A stretch of DNA of 64,000 bases from Membranipora membranacea (GCA_914767715.1 OU612072.1:20770001-20834000), one strand, 5' to 3'. Counted from the stretch's first letter, positions 34,326-46,274 are shown. Translations and numbers: made by a program. The notes: generated by a model not told the origin, from the sequence alone.

Positions 34326-37249
34326 CTGAGAAGGTGCTTCCATTCATACACATTAGAAATCCACATTGTAACCGTTCTCTGAAAGCGTTGATGGATTCAG
34401 GCTGCCAACAGACGGTGATTAGTCAAGCTGTGTGTATAGAGAGCGGTGAGAGGCCCAAGGGGCCACGTCAAGTTGTGACTATGCTGAATGGTGAAAAGAC
34501 AGAATGTGGAGGAGAGGCAACGGTGGAGTTGGAGGTTGATGGGGTACAAGCGCGGAACCGCTGTTTGGTTGCACCAATGTTGGTCTGCGGTGCTGATGTC
34601 ATTCTGGGTATGAACATCATTAAGCGGTTGGGCAGAGTATGCATAAGCCAGGACAGTGGTGTCTCTTGGGGTGGAAAGCATTGCGCGGTGGGAGTAAGTT
34701 CCTCTGGTGGAGACCGCTCTCTGTTGAAGATTGAGGAAAGTGACTTCACAGCAGAGTTTGATGGGTGCCGGTGGATAGTAGAATGGAGATGGCAGAATGG
34801 AGAGCCATTACTAAACAACAAGTGTGCACAATATGCCATGCCGGGAAAGTACCTAAGTGAGTACGAAGCTGAGTTGGATCAATGGGTAGCCGATGGATGG
34901 CTTGAGCTGCATGATCCACATGTACATGGTGATGTTGACGGCGTCATACCACTGATGGCGGCCAGCCAACCAAATAAACCAAAGAAGGTTCGTCCAGTGA
35001 TGGATTATTGTGAGCTGAACAGTTATGTTGAGAGTAAGCCAGGACAGGACACCGCCGTATGTCAAGAGAACCTGAGTGAATGGAGAAGGCAAGGTACAGC
35101 GGCTTCACTGTTGGATTTGAGGAAAGCTCATCTCCAAGTCCATGTGAGTAAAAAGTTGCAGCGGTTTCAAACGGTCAAGTACAAATGTCAGCTGTACGTG
35201 ATGACAAGAATGGGATTTGGGCTGAATGTTGCCCCAAAGATAATGTCAAAGATTTTCAGTGCAGTTCTGTCACAGGATGCCGAGGTGAAGGAGGGAACCG
35301 ATCGTTACATTGATGACATATTGGTCAATGAAAGTGTGGTTCCAGTAGATAAAGTGAAAGAAATCCTACTGCGCTATGGGTTGGTTACTAAGGAGCCAGA
35401 ACCCCTTAGTGACACACGTGTGCTAGGTCTGAGGGTGAAAGATTCTGGCGTTGGGACGTTTATGTGGAGTAGAGATAGTGAACTTCCTGTTATGCCCGAC
35501 AAGGTGACCAAGCGAGAACTCTTCTCGGTGTGTGGGAAGCTAGTTGGCCATTACCCAATAGCAGGGTGGCTGAGGACGGCCTGTAGCTTCATCAAGAGGA
35601 CAGCCAATGACTCCAAGTGGGACGAGAAGATCCCAGTTTTTGCAGAGGAAATGATAAAGGAGGTGCTGATGAGAGTGTCCAAACAGGATCCAGTGAAGGG
35701 TGTGTGGGAAGTCAGCATGCAGAACAGTGGCATAGTGTGGTGTGATGCCAGCAATTTGTCAGTTGGCTGTTGTTTGCAGATAGATGGTCATGTGGTGGAA
35801 GATTGCGCATGGCTGAGGAAGGATGTTGCACACATTAACGTAGCGGAATTGGAAGCGACCATAAAAGGCATAAGCCTTGCACTGAAGTGGAAAGTTAAGG
35901 AGTTGCAGCTAAAGACAGACTCTGCAAGTGTTTATGGTTGGCTTCGCTCAATTTTGGAGGACACAAAAAGACCAAAGGTTAGTGGTTTGAGTGAGATGGT
36001 GATCAAGAGGAGACTCGAGACTGTCAGTCAGTTGATCGAAGAGTATGGACTCAGGTTGTCACTTGAGCTGGTTCCATCTGAAAAGAATATCTCAGATGTT
36101 CTCACTCGTGTCCCAAAAACTTGGCTTCGAAAGGTTGCGCAGCTAGAGGTTCCCAGGCAGCAGGAGGAAGGTAACATTGTCGCATTTGGTGTAGTGGAAC
36201 AGAGAAAAAATTTTACAGAGCTTCACAATCGGCACCACTTGGGATTACAGGAAACAATGTGTCTGGTAGAGAAGATGCAGATGATAGCAGATCGGGCTCT
36301 TGTGGCAGATGTAGTCAGATCGTGCCAGATGTGCAAGCAGATATACCCTGCACCGGTAGCCTGGGAACATGGAAGTCTAGACGTGAGCCTGGATTGGCAG
36401 AGAATAGCAGCAGATGTAGCATACGTAGGTGGCAAACCATACCTCACTGTGGTGGATTGTGGACCTAGCAGGTTGATAATCTGGATAGCGCTGAACAATG
36501 AGACAGCAGACCAAGCGATAAAGCATCTACGGAGAATCTTTCTCGAGAGGGGTCCGCCCCAGGAACAATGTGACTATGGACCCTGCTTTAAGAGCAGAGA
36601 GACTAGAGGTTTCCTCAAGAACTGGGGTGTGTCACTCATATTCTGTTGTGCATACAAGCATTCTGGCAACGGAATAGTAGAGAGGAATCATAGAACAATA
36701 AAGAGAATGGTAGCAAGAACTGGCAAATCTCCTGAGGACATGGTGTTCTGGTACAACAACACTCCCAGCTCTGCCAATGTTATTCCTGCTGCAGCCACTT
36801 ACCGATACCAGACGAGGTTACCAGGAGAACCTGTTGTGTCAGGTTTACCATGAGACCGTCGTGCTGTGAAGGCAAAAGCCAATCCCTACCGGGCCGGGGA
36901 TTCGGTCTTTGTGAAGCCTGGCAAGGCCAGATGCGACACTAGGTGGAACCGGCAAAAAGTCACGAAGATAGTATCCTACACTGTGATTGAGGTGAACGGC
37001 ATAAACAGGCACATAGCTGATGTGAGACGAGACGGTACGGACATGGAATTTGAGACACATGGAGGGCATAGAGACATTGAGATATGTATCGGCAATATGA
37101 ATGACCGACATGAACAAGACAATGAGAATTTAGTGCACAAGAATAACCCAGAATATAGTGATAGTGAGAGTGCTAGTAGTGACAATGACAGTAGTGACCA
37201 AGCAGATGAGGAGAGGCCAGACAGAGACAGGCGGCCCCTAGATGGCTAG
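34317..37249 (+). pseudogene. pol: Retrotransposon pol (protease, RT, RNase H, integrase) with in-frame TGA
   Basis: Counting residues from 34334: protease active site DSG at 21-23; RT with YIDD at 325-328; RNase H with CDAS (Asp 471) and a conserved AELEA; integrase zinc domain H631...H635 with C664 and C667; integrase core D694, D747, E783 (35 residues between the last two, DD35E). The frame stops at TGA 36851-36853. The same frame then stays open to 37249 and encodes a basic integrase C-terminal domain and an acidic Ser/Asp-rich tail. The TGA is therefore a likely nonsense change. Pol is in the -1 frame relative to gag and has no ATG near its start, consistent with expression as a Gag-Pol fusion. 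Confidence 0.92.
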
Positions 37250-37310
37250 CAGACTTTTATGTTGATTGATTGCATTTTGTATAAACGATGATCTTGAGAT
37301 CAAGGGGGAA

Positions 37311-37572
37311 TGTAGTCTGTAGTGCTTTTATGTCATGAATCATCATGTCGTTCATACGCTTATTATTGTTATACAAAGTTGTTTACCTTGCAGCTGTCAA
37401 AGCAATTATCTTGTGGTTTGCATTTATGCTGTTTTTGCCCATTATCAACTTTATCTAGATAGTCAGCTAGCTTGTAGTGCATGTACAATAAAGTAGCTCA
37501 AATATGCAGAGTTTATGAATTGATGAACAGTGCGGATTATATCAGACAATAATACCGGATAATAATACTACA
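37311..37572 (+). repeat. 3' LTR
   Basis: 262 bp, about six differences from the 5' LTR, with AATAAA at 37487-37492. Directly preceded by a G-rich polypurine tract. Confidence 0.95.
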
Positions 37573-37577
37573 TGTGG

Positions 37578-38567
37578 TAGATTGAACCTTACTCTCCTTG
37601 AAAACACCTATATATTCCTGTTTACTTGTGATTTATTGGGTGAAGTATGCACTTTCACCTTAATTTACTGTGTGTTGCAAATGAAAAAAACTGACCATAT
37701 ATATATATAATATTGGATACAACATACCTACAGTGGTGCGAATACCACTGCACAACACACAGGTCTTCAGCTAGAAACTATGAATCAAGCGCTGTTTCGA
37801 AGCATTCTCTAGTACAACCTTCTCATGGCCGGCCCCAGCAGCATGAAGCCACCCCTGTGTGTTGATGAGCTTCTCAATCAATCTCATTGATCCCTCAGTG
37901 CATTTTGTTAGTTTCGGTGGTTTGACATAAATTGGTGTGTTTAGGCTGTTGCGCAACCAGGGAGGCTGCCAACTTGTCATTGTTTCAGCGTAACAATGTT
38001 CGCCCCATCACTCTCATGCTTATACTCTTAGCCAAACCAGTGCAGGGAGGTTTGCTTTCCATCAACCATCGGCGCAATATCGCTAATCGTCAAGGCACCC
38101 GCCACTCGTGCCATAGTTCACTACTCAAATTCACCACATTGAGCATAGTACAACTCATACACAAGTCAGAGAGATGACTTGTTTGCGCTACAGCCAGTGG
38201 GCTGACTTTGATCTTCTGTCTCGCTCTGCCTGCCTTTTATGCGATGGCCAAGCTTTCAATATTTTATAGAAACAGGTGATTTGGCTCTATATAATTGTAT
38301 CATACTCTCTGTCGTCATACATGTTTTTTGTCAGATTGATGGAGTGCACATGCAAAGAAATTGTTGCTTTCGTCATCGATACTTAAATCATAACAGCATT
38401 TTTTTAACATCCTGCTAAACACAGTTGCTGTATCTCCCTGTATTGCTCAAAGATCATTATTGCGAAAAAATAAACCTATGATGTTCATTAATCATTGATC
38501 ATTTTATCTGATTTCCAACTTCTCACAAGGTAGTTTAAGTGCTCAAACTGTTTGCTGTGTTGTTAGG
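37578..38567. other. Right part of the spacer of the second fold-back element
   Basis: Contains a TA simple tract (37698-37711) and the possible minus-strand coding segment 37771-37980. Beyond that only short frames are seen. Confidence 0.5.
37771..37980 (-). CDS. Possible coding segment, unrecognised
   Basis: A 69-codon frame containing NTPIYVKPPKLTKC and NTQGWLHAAGAGHEKVVLEN. Its composition and local GC are more protein-like than those of the surrounding frames. No domain is recognised, and neither splice ends nor an upstream exon could be fixed. It could be an exon of a gene carried by the fold-back element, a host exon, or chance. Confidence 0.25.
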   Translation of the reverse strand: MTSWQPPWLRNSLNTPIYVKPPKLTKCTEGSMRLIEKLINTQGWLHAAGAGHEKVVLENASKQRLIHSF

Positions 38568-40445
38568 GTGCGACCCTCTAATTAAGGCTATTATATATTA
38601 ACCTGAGTGTATATATATTTTTTGCCTAAATATTTTCAACCTCTCAGAAGGCTGAGCGCAAGAGTGCGGTTGGTGCGACCCTCTAATTTAGGCTATTATA
38701 TATTAACCTTAGTGTATATTTTTTTTGCCTAAATATTTTCAACCTCTCAGAAGGCTGAGCGCAAGAGTGCGGTTGGTGCGACTCTCTAATTTAGGCTATT
38801 ATATATTAACCCGAGTGTATTTTTTTGCCTAAATATTTTCAACCTCTCAGAAGGCTGAGCGCAAGAGTGCGGTTGGTGCGACCCTCTAAATTAAGCTATT
38901 ATATATTTACATTAGTGTACTTTTTCACTTAAATATTTTCAACTTCTCAGAAGGCTGAGCGCAAGAGTGGGTTGGTGCGACCCTCTAAATTAGGCTATTA
39001 TATATTAACCTTAGTGTACATTTTCACTTAAATATTTTCAACCTCTCAAAAGGCTGAGCGCATGAGTGCGGCTGGTGCGACCCTCTAAATTTGCCTATTA
39101 TATACTTACCTTAGTGTATTATTTCACTTAAATATTTTCAACCTCTCAGAAGGCTGAGCGCAAGAGTGCGGTTGGTGCGACCCTCTAATTTAGGCTATTA
39201 TATATTAACCTGAGTGAATTTTTTGCCTAAATATTTTCAACCTCTCAGAAGGTTGAGCGCAAGAGTGCGGTTGGTGCGACCCTCTAAATTAGGCTATTAT
39301 ATATTTACATTAGTGTACTTTTTCACTTAAATATTTTCAACTTCTCAGAAGGCTGAGCGCAAGAGTGGGTTGGTGCGACCCTCTAAATTAGGCTATTATA
39401 TATTAACCTTAGTGTACATTTTCACTTAAATATTTTCAACCTCTCAGAAGGCTGAGCGCAAGAGTGCGGTTGGTGCGACCCTCTAATTAAGGCTATTATA
39501 TATTAACCTGAGTGTATTTTTTTGCCTAAATATTTTCAACCTCTCAGAAGGCTGAGCGCAAGAGTGCGGTTGGTGCGACCCTCTAAATTAGGCTATTATA
39601 TATTAACCTGAGTGTATTTTTTTGCCTAAATATTTTCAACCTCTCAGAAGGTTGAGCGCAAGAGTGCGGTTGGTGCGACCCTCTAAATTAGGCTATTATA
39701 TATTTACATTAGTGTACTTTTTCACTTAAATATTTTCAACTTCTCAGAAGGCTGAGCGCAAGAGTGGGTTGGTGCGACCCTCTAAATTAGGCTATTATAT
39801 ATTAACCTTAGTGTACATTTTCACTTAAATATTTTCAGCCTCTCAAAAGGCTGAGCGCATGAGTGCGGCTGGTGCGACCCTCTAAATTTGCCTATTATAT
39901 ACTTACCTTAGTGTATTATTTCACTTAAATATTTTCAACCTCTCAGAAGGCTGAGCGCAAGAGTGCGGTTGGTGCGACCCTCTAAATTAGGCTATTATAT
40001 ATTTACCTTAGTGTACTTTTTCACTTAAATATTTTCAACTTCTCAGAAGGCTGAGCGCAAGAGTGCGGTTGGTGCGACCCTCTAAATTAGGCTATTATAT
40101 ATTAACCTTAGTTTACTTTTTCACTTAAATATTTTCGACCTCTCAGAAGGCTGGGCGCATGAGTGCGGTTGGTGCGACCCTCTAAATTTGCCTATTATAT
40201 ATTTACCTTAGTGTATTTTTTCACTTAAATATTTTCAACTTCTCAGAAGGCTGAGCGCAAGAGTGCGGTTGGTGCGACCCTCTAATTTTGGCTATTATAT
40301 ATTAATTAACCTTAGCGTATTTTTTCGCCTAAATATTTTCAACCTCTCAGAAGGCTGAGCTCATGAGTGCGGCGGGTGCGACCCTCTAATTTTGCCTATC
40401 ATATATTAACCTTATTAGTGTACTTTTTTGCCTAAATATTTTCAG
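38568..40445 (-). repeat. Right satellite arm, ~103-bp units
   Basis: About 18 units with AAATATTTTCAACCTCTCAG, GGCTGAGCGCAAGAGTG and GGTTGGTGCGACCCTCTAA, spaced 100-104 bp. Several multi-unit blocks repeat within the arm, for example 38885-39180 resembles 39280-39470 and 39690-39980, suggesting expansion by unequal exchange of groups of units. Confidence 0.92.
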
Positions 40446-40687
40446 CCTATACCTTTTTTTTAAAGTAACGCAATTTATGCCCTGAATAATTTCAGCCACT
40501 CAAAAAACTCACCGATAAGTGGTATCTGTAAACGATACTTTTGGCGTTACAGAAGCTCTCGTGCACAAAAAAAATTTACCCGCTATGTTCTGTTACGTAA
40601 CAGAATTAGATGCGATTAAGATCAGATTAGAAGGACCTATTCCAAAAATGGTAGGTTTTTCCTTCTTGCCCTCACTCCAGGTGAGGA

Positions 40688-41042
40688 AGTTACATTGTTA
40701 CGTTGAAAAGATTGGTGAATTAATTGAGTGTTGCTCGCCATAACTGCAAAACATCATCATCTTCCTTTTGCCATTCTTGTTAGGCTTGTTCACAGTCGAG
40801 ATGCCCTTAAGGTATTGGATAAGCATTTCATACTGAGTTATAAAAAATAGTGAATCATATTATTGAATTAAGCACCTAAGCTCTTCTATGAGATTAAACC
40901 TAGCTTAACTGTAGAAAAATAAAACCCCTATGGTTCATTGCTACCCATGACTGTTACTAGATGAGTAATACAAAGTGGTTTGCTCAGTGGTTGCCATGTT
41001 CTCTACTGATTCATTATTATCTCTCTCTTCTCAAGTTTACAG
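40688..41042. other. Interval upstream of the membrane-protein exons
   Basis: No repeat or RNA gene recognised. The end (CTCTCTCTTCTCAAGTTTACAG) is pyrimidine-rich and serves as acceptor for the exon at 41043. Confidence 0.5.
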
Positions 41043-44000
41043 CGTAGTTGATCACAATTACCAGCAGTCCGATGAAAATATATGCTGTCATCCATGTTTC
41101 AAACGTGACTGTGCCCCCCATCTATTACTCAATGATAGTGATGTGGTTTGGTATTCAGACACTCTTAAAGAGACAAAAAAAGGTACATGAACTTGCAGAA
41201 TTTCCCCAGCTAGTATTCCATCCAATCCCAAACCCAGGCCTCAAACCACTAGGTGCATTTCCTTTAATTAGATTTCTTATGACTGTGACTTTTAACTGGG
41301 AGCATCTGGCTCAGATGCCTCACAACCACTCATTCCTATCAAACCAGAATTGGCAGCGGAAATTAGTCCCAATAGAATCAACTTCTGATACTTAATTGTA
41401 GTAACAAACCTTGACATGAACTTTAAGTTCTAGAGCAGGAAAATCTTAAAATAACATATAGGAATTAACAAGACAGCTTTTTAACTATTGTAAAATACAC
41501 TAAAATTACTGGCTTTTAAAGACTTATATTACTATGCCGAATCTGGTGCAGAAATATTGCAGTAAAGAAACCAAAAATGGATGGATTTCATTTTGCATCT
41601 GTGAGGCCTTTATTTCAATTCGAGTAGAGATGTTGATTCAAAACTATATAAGGATATTTGTGTAGGTAGTTCGCATGCGATTGTTTACTCAACATGAAAT
41701 ACTTTGTTTGGAATAAGCCAGGCAAAATGATACACTTTCTTATTATACTCATTTTCTTTGTATATGGACAATAATCGCAATTGGTATTGATATGTTACTG
41801 AATTTCAGTGTCACGCTATGAGGTTATGTCATGGCGTACATCGTTTAATTTCGAGTATAGACTTCTTTGATCATATGGATGGAGAAACCCAAAAAATAGA
41901 TTATGGCGAGATTTGACCTTAACTATTCTATGCTAAAATCCAACTTGAGTTTAAACATGCGCTACAACTCAAACAAATGTGTGCTTATTGAATTCTATAT
42001 GGCTAAAAGACTCAATGTTTTTAAGGCTCAAATATCGAAATTGTCACCTAATAGGAAAATATTATGACATGTCCGAACTGATCCTAAAAATCAGGTTATG
42101 AAATCAATGCACCTGGTGATGACATCATTATTGTCAACTAGTAAGGTGGGAACCATTTCACTCTGTCCGCTAGCTTATTCTCTTAACACCCTGATTTGGC
42201 GAACAGTTTGTGCAAATTGTTTGCTGATTAGGTGACAATGCCAAGATTACAGCCTCATATCTCGAGTTTTAAGCTATACAGAATTCAATAATAGTGGCTT
42301 AAATATGCAAAAAAAAGCTATTGATAAATTAAAGGTATTTCAATGCCCTTAAACTGATTAGAATTACTACTACATGCTAGCTGAGAGCACATATCCGGTA
42401 CCATCACATACTTTAGCCTGTTTGGATGTTTTAAAATTTGAAGTGCAGACAGTTTAACTGCATTTTATTAAGTGATTCAGAAAAACCAGAGCTTTAGTTT
42501 GAGCAATTGTTTTGCTAATTTGCAAATTGATACCGCTATACCAAACATGGTAAGTTGGACTGACACATTTTAAGTGTTTTGATGGCTGCTAGTCATCATA
42601 ATGAAGACTTTGATAGTGATTTAAGACATTGGGGAAACTGAATCTAATGATTACATTGATGAGATCCTGAATGAAATTGCGGATGTCTTTTTTTTCAGGT
42701 TTGGTTTACTGCCACGAGAAAAAGTTTAAACCAAATTCTGCAAGCTCGCTTCATTGCGGCGTGCGTGCAGGCAATGGACTTTCTAAAAGCAATGATAGCT
42801 ACCCTTATGGCATCCGTGTTTATGAGACTCCTTTCTCTCATAAAGTAGAACAAAAAGGATGTGATATTATAACTCATGAGTCACATATTTCACCTATGCT
42901 TGGTAGGTGGTAAGCATATAATGCTACATTACTATTCTGGTTGATTTTGCCAATTCATCAATGAAACCCTATCTAATGAAATACCTTTTGACTTGGAGAA
43001 CTGAATATTAGCATGTGGCCGTTCTTACTAGAGATTATTTTGATGTTTACAAACATATCAGACCGAACCTACAATTGTCAATTATCATCTCTGTAGATGG
43101 ACTGTGTTTTTACCGAAAAAAAGTCTGCGTAATATTTTTTTTGTCTTAGGGACCATCAACTTCAACAGAAATAACGAGGTAACATCAATTACCACAAAAA
43201 ATCTTGAGTCATAAAAATGTTCAGAGTTCAACATTCTGTTTCAGTTCCAGAGATCATGTATGAGGAGTGTTCAATAACACTTGAGCCTGGAGAGTATATC
43301 CTTAATGATACGAACATCAGGCCTGCAGATAATCTTGCTGAAGCCCATTGGTATTATACTAAATTGGGCCAACCATTCCATCATTATGGTGAGCATGAAT
43401 AGACCTAGCCTGTCTCAACATGCTTTGTTCGGTGGAGGGGTAGAACAAAGTTTGTCAACTCTTGCGCTGCTCGATGTCGATCAGCTGATATTAAATATAG
43501 TCTTCTCTTGCGAATTGGTAGATAACTTCTATACCACACTAATCAATTTGTATGGGCAAACGAAGTTGTATTCCCGAAAGATATCTGCGTCTTCCTATAC
43601 AAATTGATCCGTGTGATAAAGATGTTATGTACCCAGTCGCAAGAGAAGACAGTATTTATTATCGGCTGCTTGACATTGATCAGTGCAAGGGTTGACAAGC
43701 TCTCCCCCCCCCCCCCACACCGAACAAAGCTTGTTAAGACAGGCTAGAAGAGACCATCCAATTCGATGGACAGTTTTCTGAGCTCTGATTTATGCCTGAA
43801 TTTGGAGTTGCCCTCTCTCCAGTTTGGTAATTTTAACCCACGCCGCATAGGAAAAACTTGTTGAAAGAGGGTTATCTTGAAAACCGCTAATGTAAAGATA
43901 AAAATGAATCAGAGTCTGCACCATTGAAAACCCTGGCAGGGTTTCCAAATCATTGGAGGCTTGAATATTGATCAATTTTAATTTTAGTGACGAAATTCAT

Positions 44001-46274
44001 GTAAAATTCTGCCAAATTGTCCGCAAAACAGCCAGAAAATGCTATAATTGACTATCCAAATATTAAAATTATTTCCCAAATTATGTCCATATGAGTGTTC
44101 AATGGTGCAGATTCTGAATCAAAAATCATTTTTATCCTACCTTAAGCGGCTCTCAAGATAAGCCTCTTTTCAGCACGTTTTTCCTATGCGGATTGTGTGT
44201 TAAAAGTAATTAAACTGGAGAGAGGACAACTTCAAATTGAGGCCTACATTCGAGCTCAGAAAATGTCTATTGCATTAATCTTAACATTCACTAATTGGCA
44301 AGCTTAGGAAAGAGCTACAAAAAGTCCAATAAGTTTCGTGTTAGAGCTTTTATTGTGCCTCCGCATATTTGTTTACATATTGAATGTCTCATTTACTTTA
44401 GAGATCCAGATTAGACACAGATGAAACCAGGGTCTTTAAAAAAAATGTAGATTCTGTTTCAACTGTTCACAACCACTAAGGTTGGCTCCCTTGATGATCT
44501 ACAATATAAAAAAATTTATTTAACCTTTTGGTAAAGCTACTGGTTTCATTTGTGTCCATAGGCCAGTCAAAAGTTTGCAATGCTGCTCATAATTAACTGA
44601 GAGCTTCAAAATGATATGAAATATGGGGCGGCGCAACTGCTTCAACTTTGCATAATGTCAAACAGGATGTCAATAATACCATAATCGTGTCTGGAAATAT
44701 TTTTAAGGTCTTTGCATATAACGCCACTTTGATTAATTATCGAGCACACAGGAACTTGATAGAACAAGATGCCCACAAGTTAATTAAAAGAACCTGTTCA
44801 ACTCTGCAGTTGTTCGTCTATCTTTTGTGCTCAATTGTTATTAAAATAGCTTGGTATGTTAAATCTTACAAAACAGTTGTTATGTTTACAAAATGTCTTC
44901 TTAAACTACTGTTGCCACGCAGGGAAATGTATATTTTTTGAAATTTTAATAGCCCAAAACTTGAAAATATCAGGCCGCTATCTCAGCATTGTCACATAAT
45001 GGGCAAATAATTTGCACAAACTCATCTTCAAAATAAGGGTACAAGATTAATTATGTAGCTCATATAATGCCGTAGTTACCTTCATATACATAAAAATATT
45101 GATGCCATGACCAAGTGCGTCATATTAGTATCCCGATTTTAACAATGAGTTTGTGTACAATATATGCCAATTAGTTGACTATTCTGAGATTGAAGCCTCG
45201 AATAGTTTTCTTTGAGCTAAACAGTATTGAAAATGCTTAAATTATGGACAGCAGCAGCCTAAAAACATCGTTTCGGATATTGACTATGATTGGTAACTGA
45301 ACATGAGCTATATCTAAAGTCCTAAATGTGGTGTGGTATCTATTGTCTGTCAGACACTCTCTTTAATTCAAGATAGTATTGTGACATTGATGTCTTTATG
45401 GCAACATACAAGAAATTTGCTAAGTTCTAAGAGTACTAATCAATCTGTATTCAGGAAGAAACCTTTCATTCGACTCACCAAATAATAGCTTGAAGGAAAC
45501 ACAAATATTGTGCTGTTCGGAACTTGGGAAAAACAAAGCTTAATTGTGTAAAAGTGAAGGCCAAGTTTGCCGTGGAAGTGGAATCCATGACAGCTGACAA
45601 TGGCAAGTTTGTGACAGATGAAGAAGCGATGACAACCGATGGAACAGGCAAAGGCGGTAATATGCTATAAATGTCAACACCTGGAATTTGTGTTTTCATG
45701 AATACTTGTTTACACCCCAAACAACATGAGTAATGACTCAACAAAACAATTACCTGAATATGATAAGCATCTGTTAACTCTGTCATGTCAGAATTGCTGA
45801 CTTTACAGCGTTTTACTGATCTTCTTGATGTTTGCCATGTACATTATGGTGACAAGAGCAATTTTTGAATCTTTGTTAATATGAATCAAGTTGACAATGA
45901 GAATTGTTTTAACAAAATGATGTAGGTATTGTACGAAGTTATTTTCTTGAACAGGAATAAGCACTGCAACGACTATAGCCATCACACTGGTACTGATTGC
46001 TCTGGTGGTTGGGACAGCTGTCCTTTTGGCTGTGAAATATAGATCAAATGGGGCTAAGGCACGACGTGGCCAGATTAAACCGAAGACAAGGGCAGCTTTT
46101 GAACCCAAAAATAATACCAACCCTGATAAAAAAAGGAGTCGATTGTCCAAAGACAAAAAAGGAATGTCAAGTACAACTACCAAATTTGCTTGGCAAGCTG
46201 ATCAACCTCACCGAAAAGGAAGGAGTAAGACGCCTGGAGAAAGCAAAGGAAAATCATCAAAGCTCAATCACTAA
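41043..46274 (+). CDS. Single-pass membrane protein, multi-exon, 5' end not found
   Basis: Supported exons: 41043 to about 41251, 42699-42902, 43245-43388, about 45496-45656, 45955-46274. The first two and 42902/43245 join in consistent phase 1. The 45656/45955 junction rebuilds a GGIS codon run. The ectodomain has cysteine-bearing segments (ENICCHPCFKRDC, YCHEKKF, MYEECSITLEPGEY). The last exon encodes a membrane span ATTIAITLVLIALVVGTAVL followed by KYR and a basic, Lys/Ser-rich tail of about 75 residues to the stop at 46272-46274, implying type I topology. I recognise no domain family. The join between 43388 and 45496 is unresolved and exons may be missing there. The first exon has a frame problem at an A7 run near 41174-41180. 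Two MITEs occupy the 43.4-44.3 kb intron. Confidence 0.6.
43406..43746. mobile_element. Near-perfect palindromic MITE with 9-bp TSD
   Basis: Terminal repeats TAGCCTGTCTCAACA and (inverse right) TAGCCTGTCTTAACA bound a 341-bp sequence. Its two halves are complementary almost throughout, including ATAGTCTTCTCTTGCGA and ATCAATTTGTAT. Flanks GAATAGACC (43397-43405) and GAAGAGACC (43747-43755) match at 8 of 9. A 9-bp duplication would fit Mutator-like elements; a hAT origin with 8 bp is possible. Confidence 0.82.
43766..44270. mobile_element. MITE family A copy 2
   Basis: Same family as 7743-8256: ATGGACAGTTTTCTGAGCTC at the left, GAGCTCAGAAAATGTCTAT at the right, and closely matching interior with small deletions. 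It lies 19 bp from the preceding MITE, in a presumed intron. Confidence 0.8.
44271..45495. other. Presumed intron sequence
   Basis: No supported exon. A frame at 44648-44941 has no domain and is AT-rich. The stretch lies between two exons of the membrane-protein gene. Confidence 0.45.

Larger units (their letters stand above)
33304..37577 (+). mobile_element. Complete Ty3/Gypsy-type LTR retrotransposon with 5-bp TSD
   Basis: LTRs at 33309-33569 and 37311-37572 begin TGTAGT and end ACTACA, and are flanked by the duplication TGTGG (33304-33308 and 37573-37577). They differ at about six positions in 262, roughly 98 per cent identical, so the insertion is fairly young. Internal order is gag, protease, RT, RNase H, integrase, which is Ty3/Gypsy order. 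A purine-rich tract AAGGGGGAA (37302-37310) just before the 3' LTR is the likely polypurine tract. No TGG-type tRNA primer-binding site follows the 5' LTR. Several coding breaks make this copy defective as read. Confidence 0.95.
30675..40687. mobile_element. Second fold-back-like element with ~103-bp satellite arms, hosting an LTR retrotransposon
   Basis: The left outer segment CAAGAAGGAAAAACCTACCA and following bases are found inverted at the right end (about 40640-40675). GATACCACTTATCGGTGAG (30798) and its inverse (40510-40528) also match. Inside these, ~103-bp units containing TGAAAATATTTAGG and GGGTCGCACCAACCGCACTC run in the left arm (30855-31676). Their inverse fills the right arm (38568-40445), about 8 versus 18 units. 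The right end has a ~35-bp insertion (40560-40605) absent on the left. No target duplication or transposase was identified. Confidence 0.8.

Noticed and set aside
34397-36498. Antisense frames opposite gag-pol
   Set aside because: Shadows of the strongly coding plus strand.
30855-40445. CRISPR-like regular repeats
   Set aside because: Units are contiguous ~103-bp satellites without unique spacers, in a eukaryotic, intron-containing context.
40519-40743. 74-codon frame at the right end of the second fold-back element
   Set aside because: It runs through the terminal inverted sequence and a right-arm-only insertion; the left counterpart is not open in the same way.
43150-43178. 29-bp microexon candidate between membrane-protein exons
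   Set aside because: Splice-like borders exist but its length breaks the phase; exons 42699-42902 and 43245-43388 join correctly without it.
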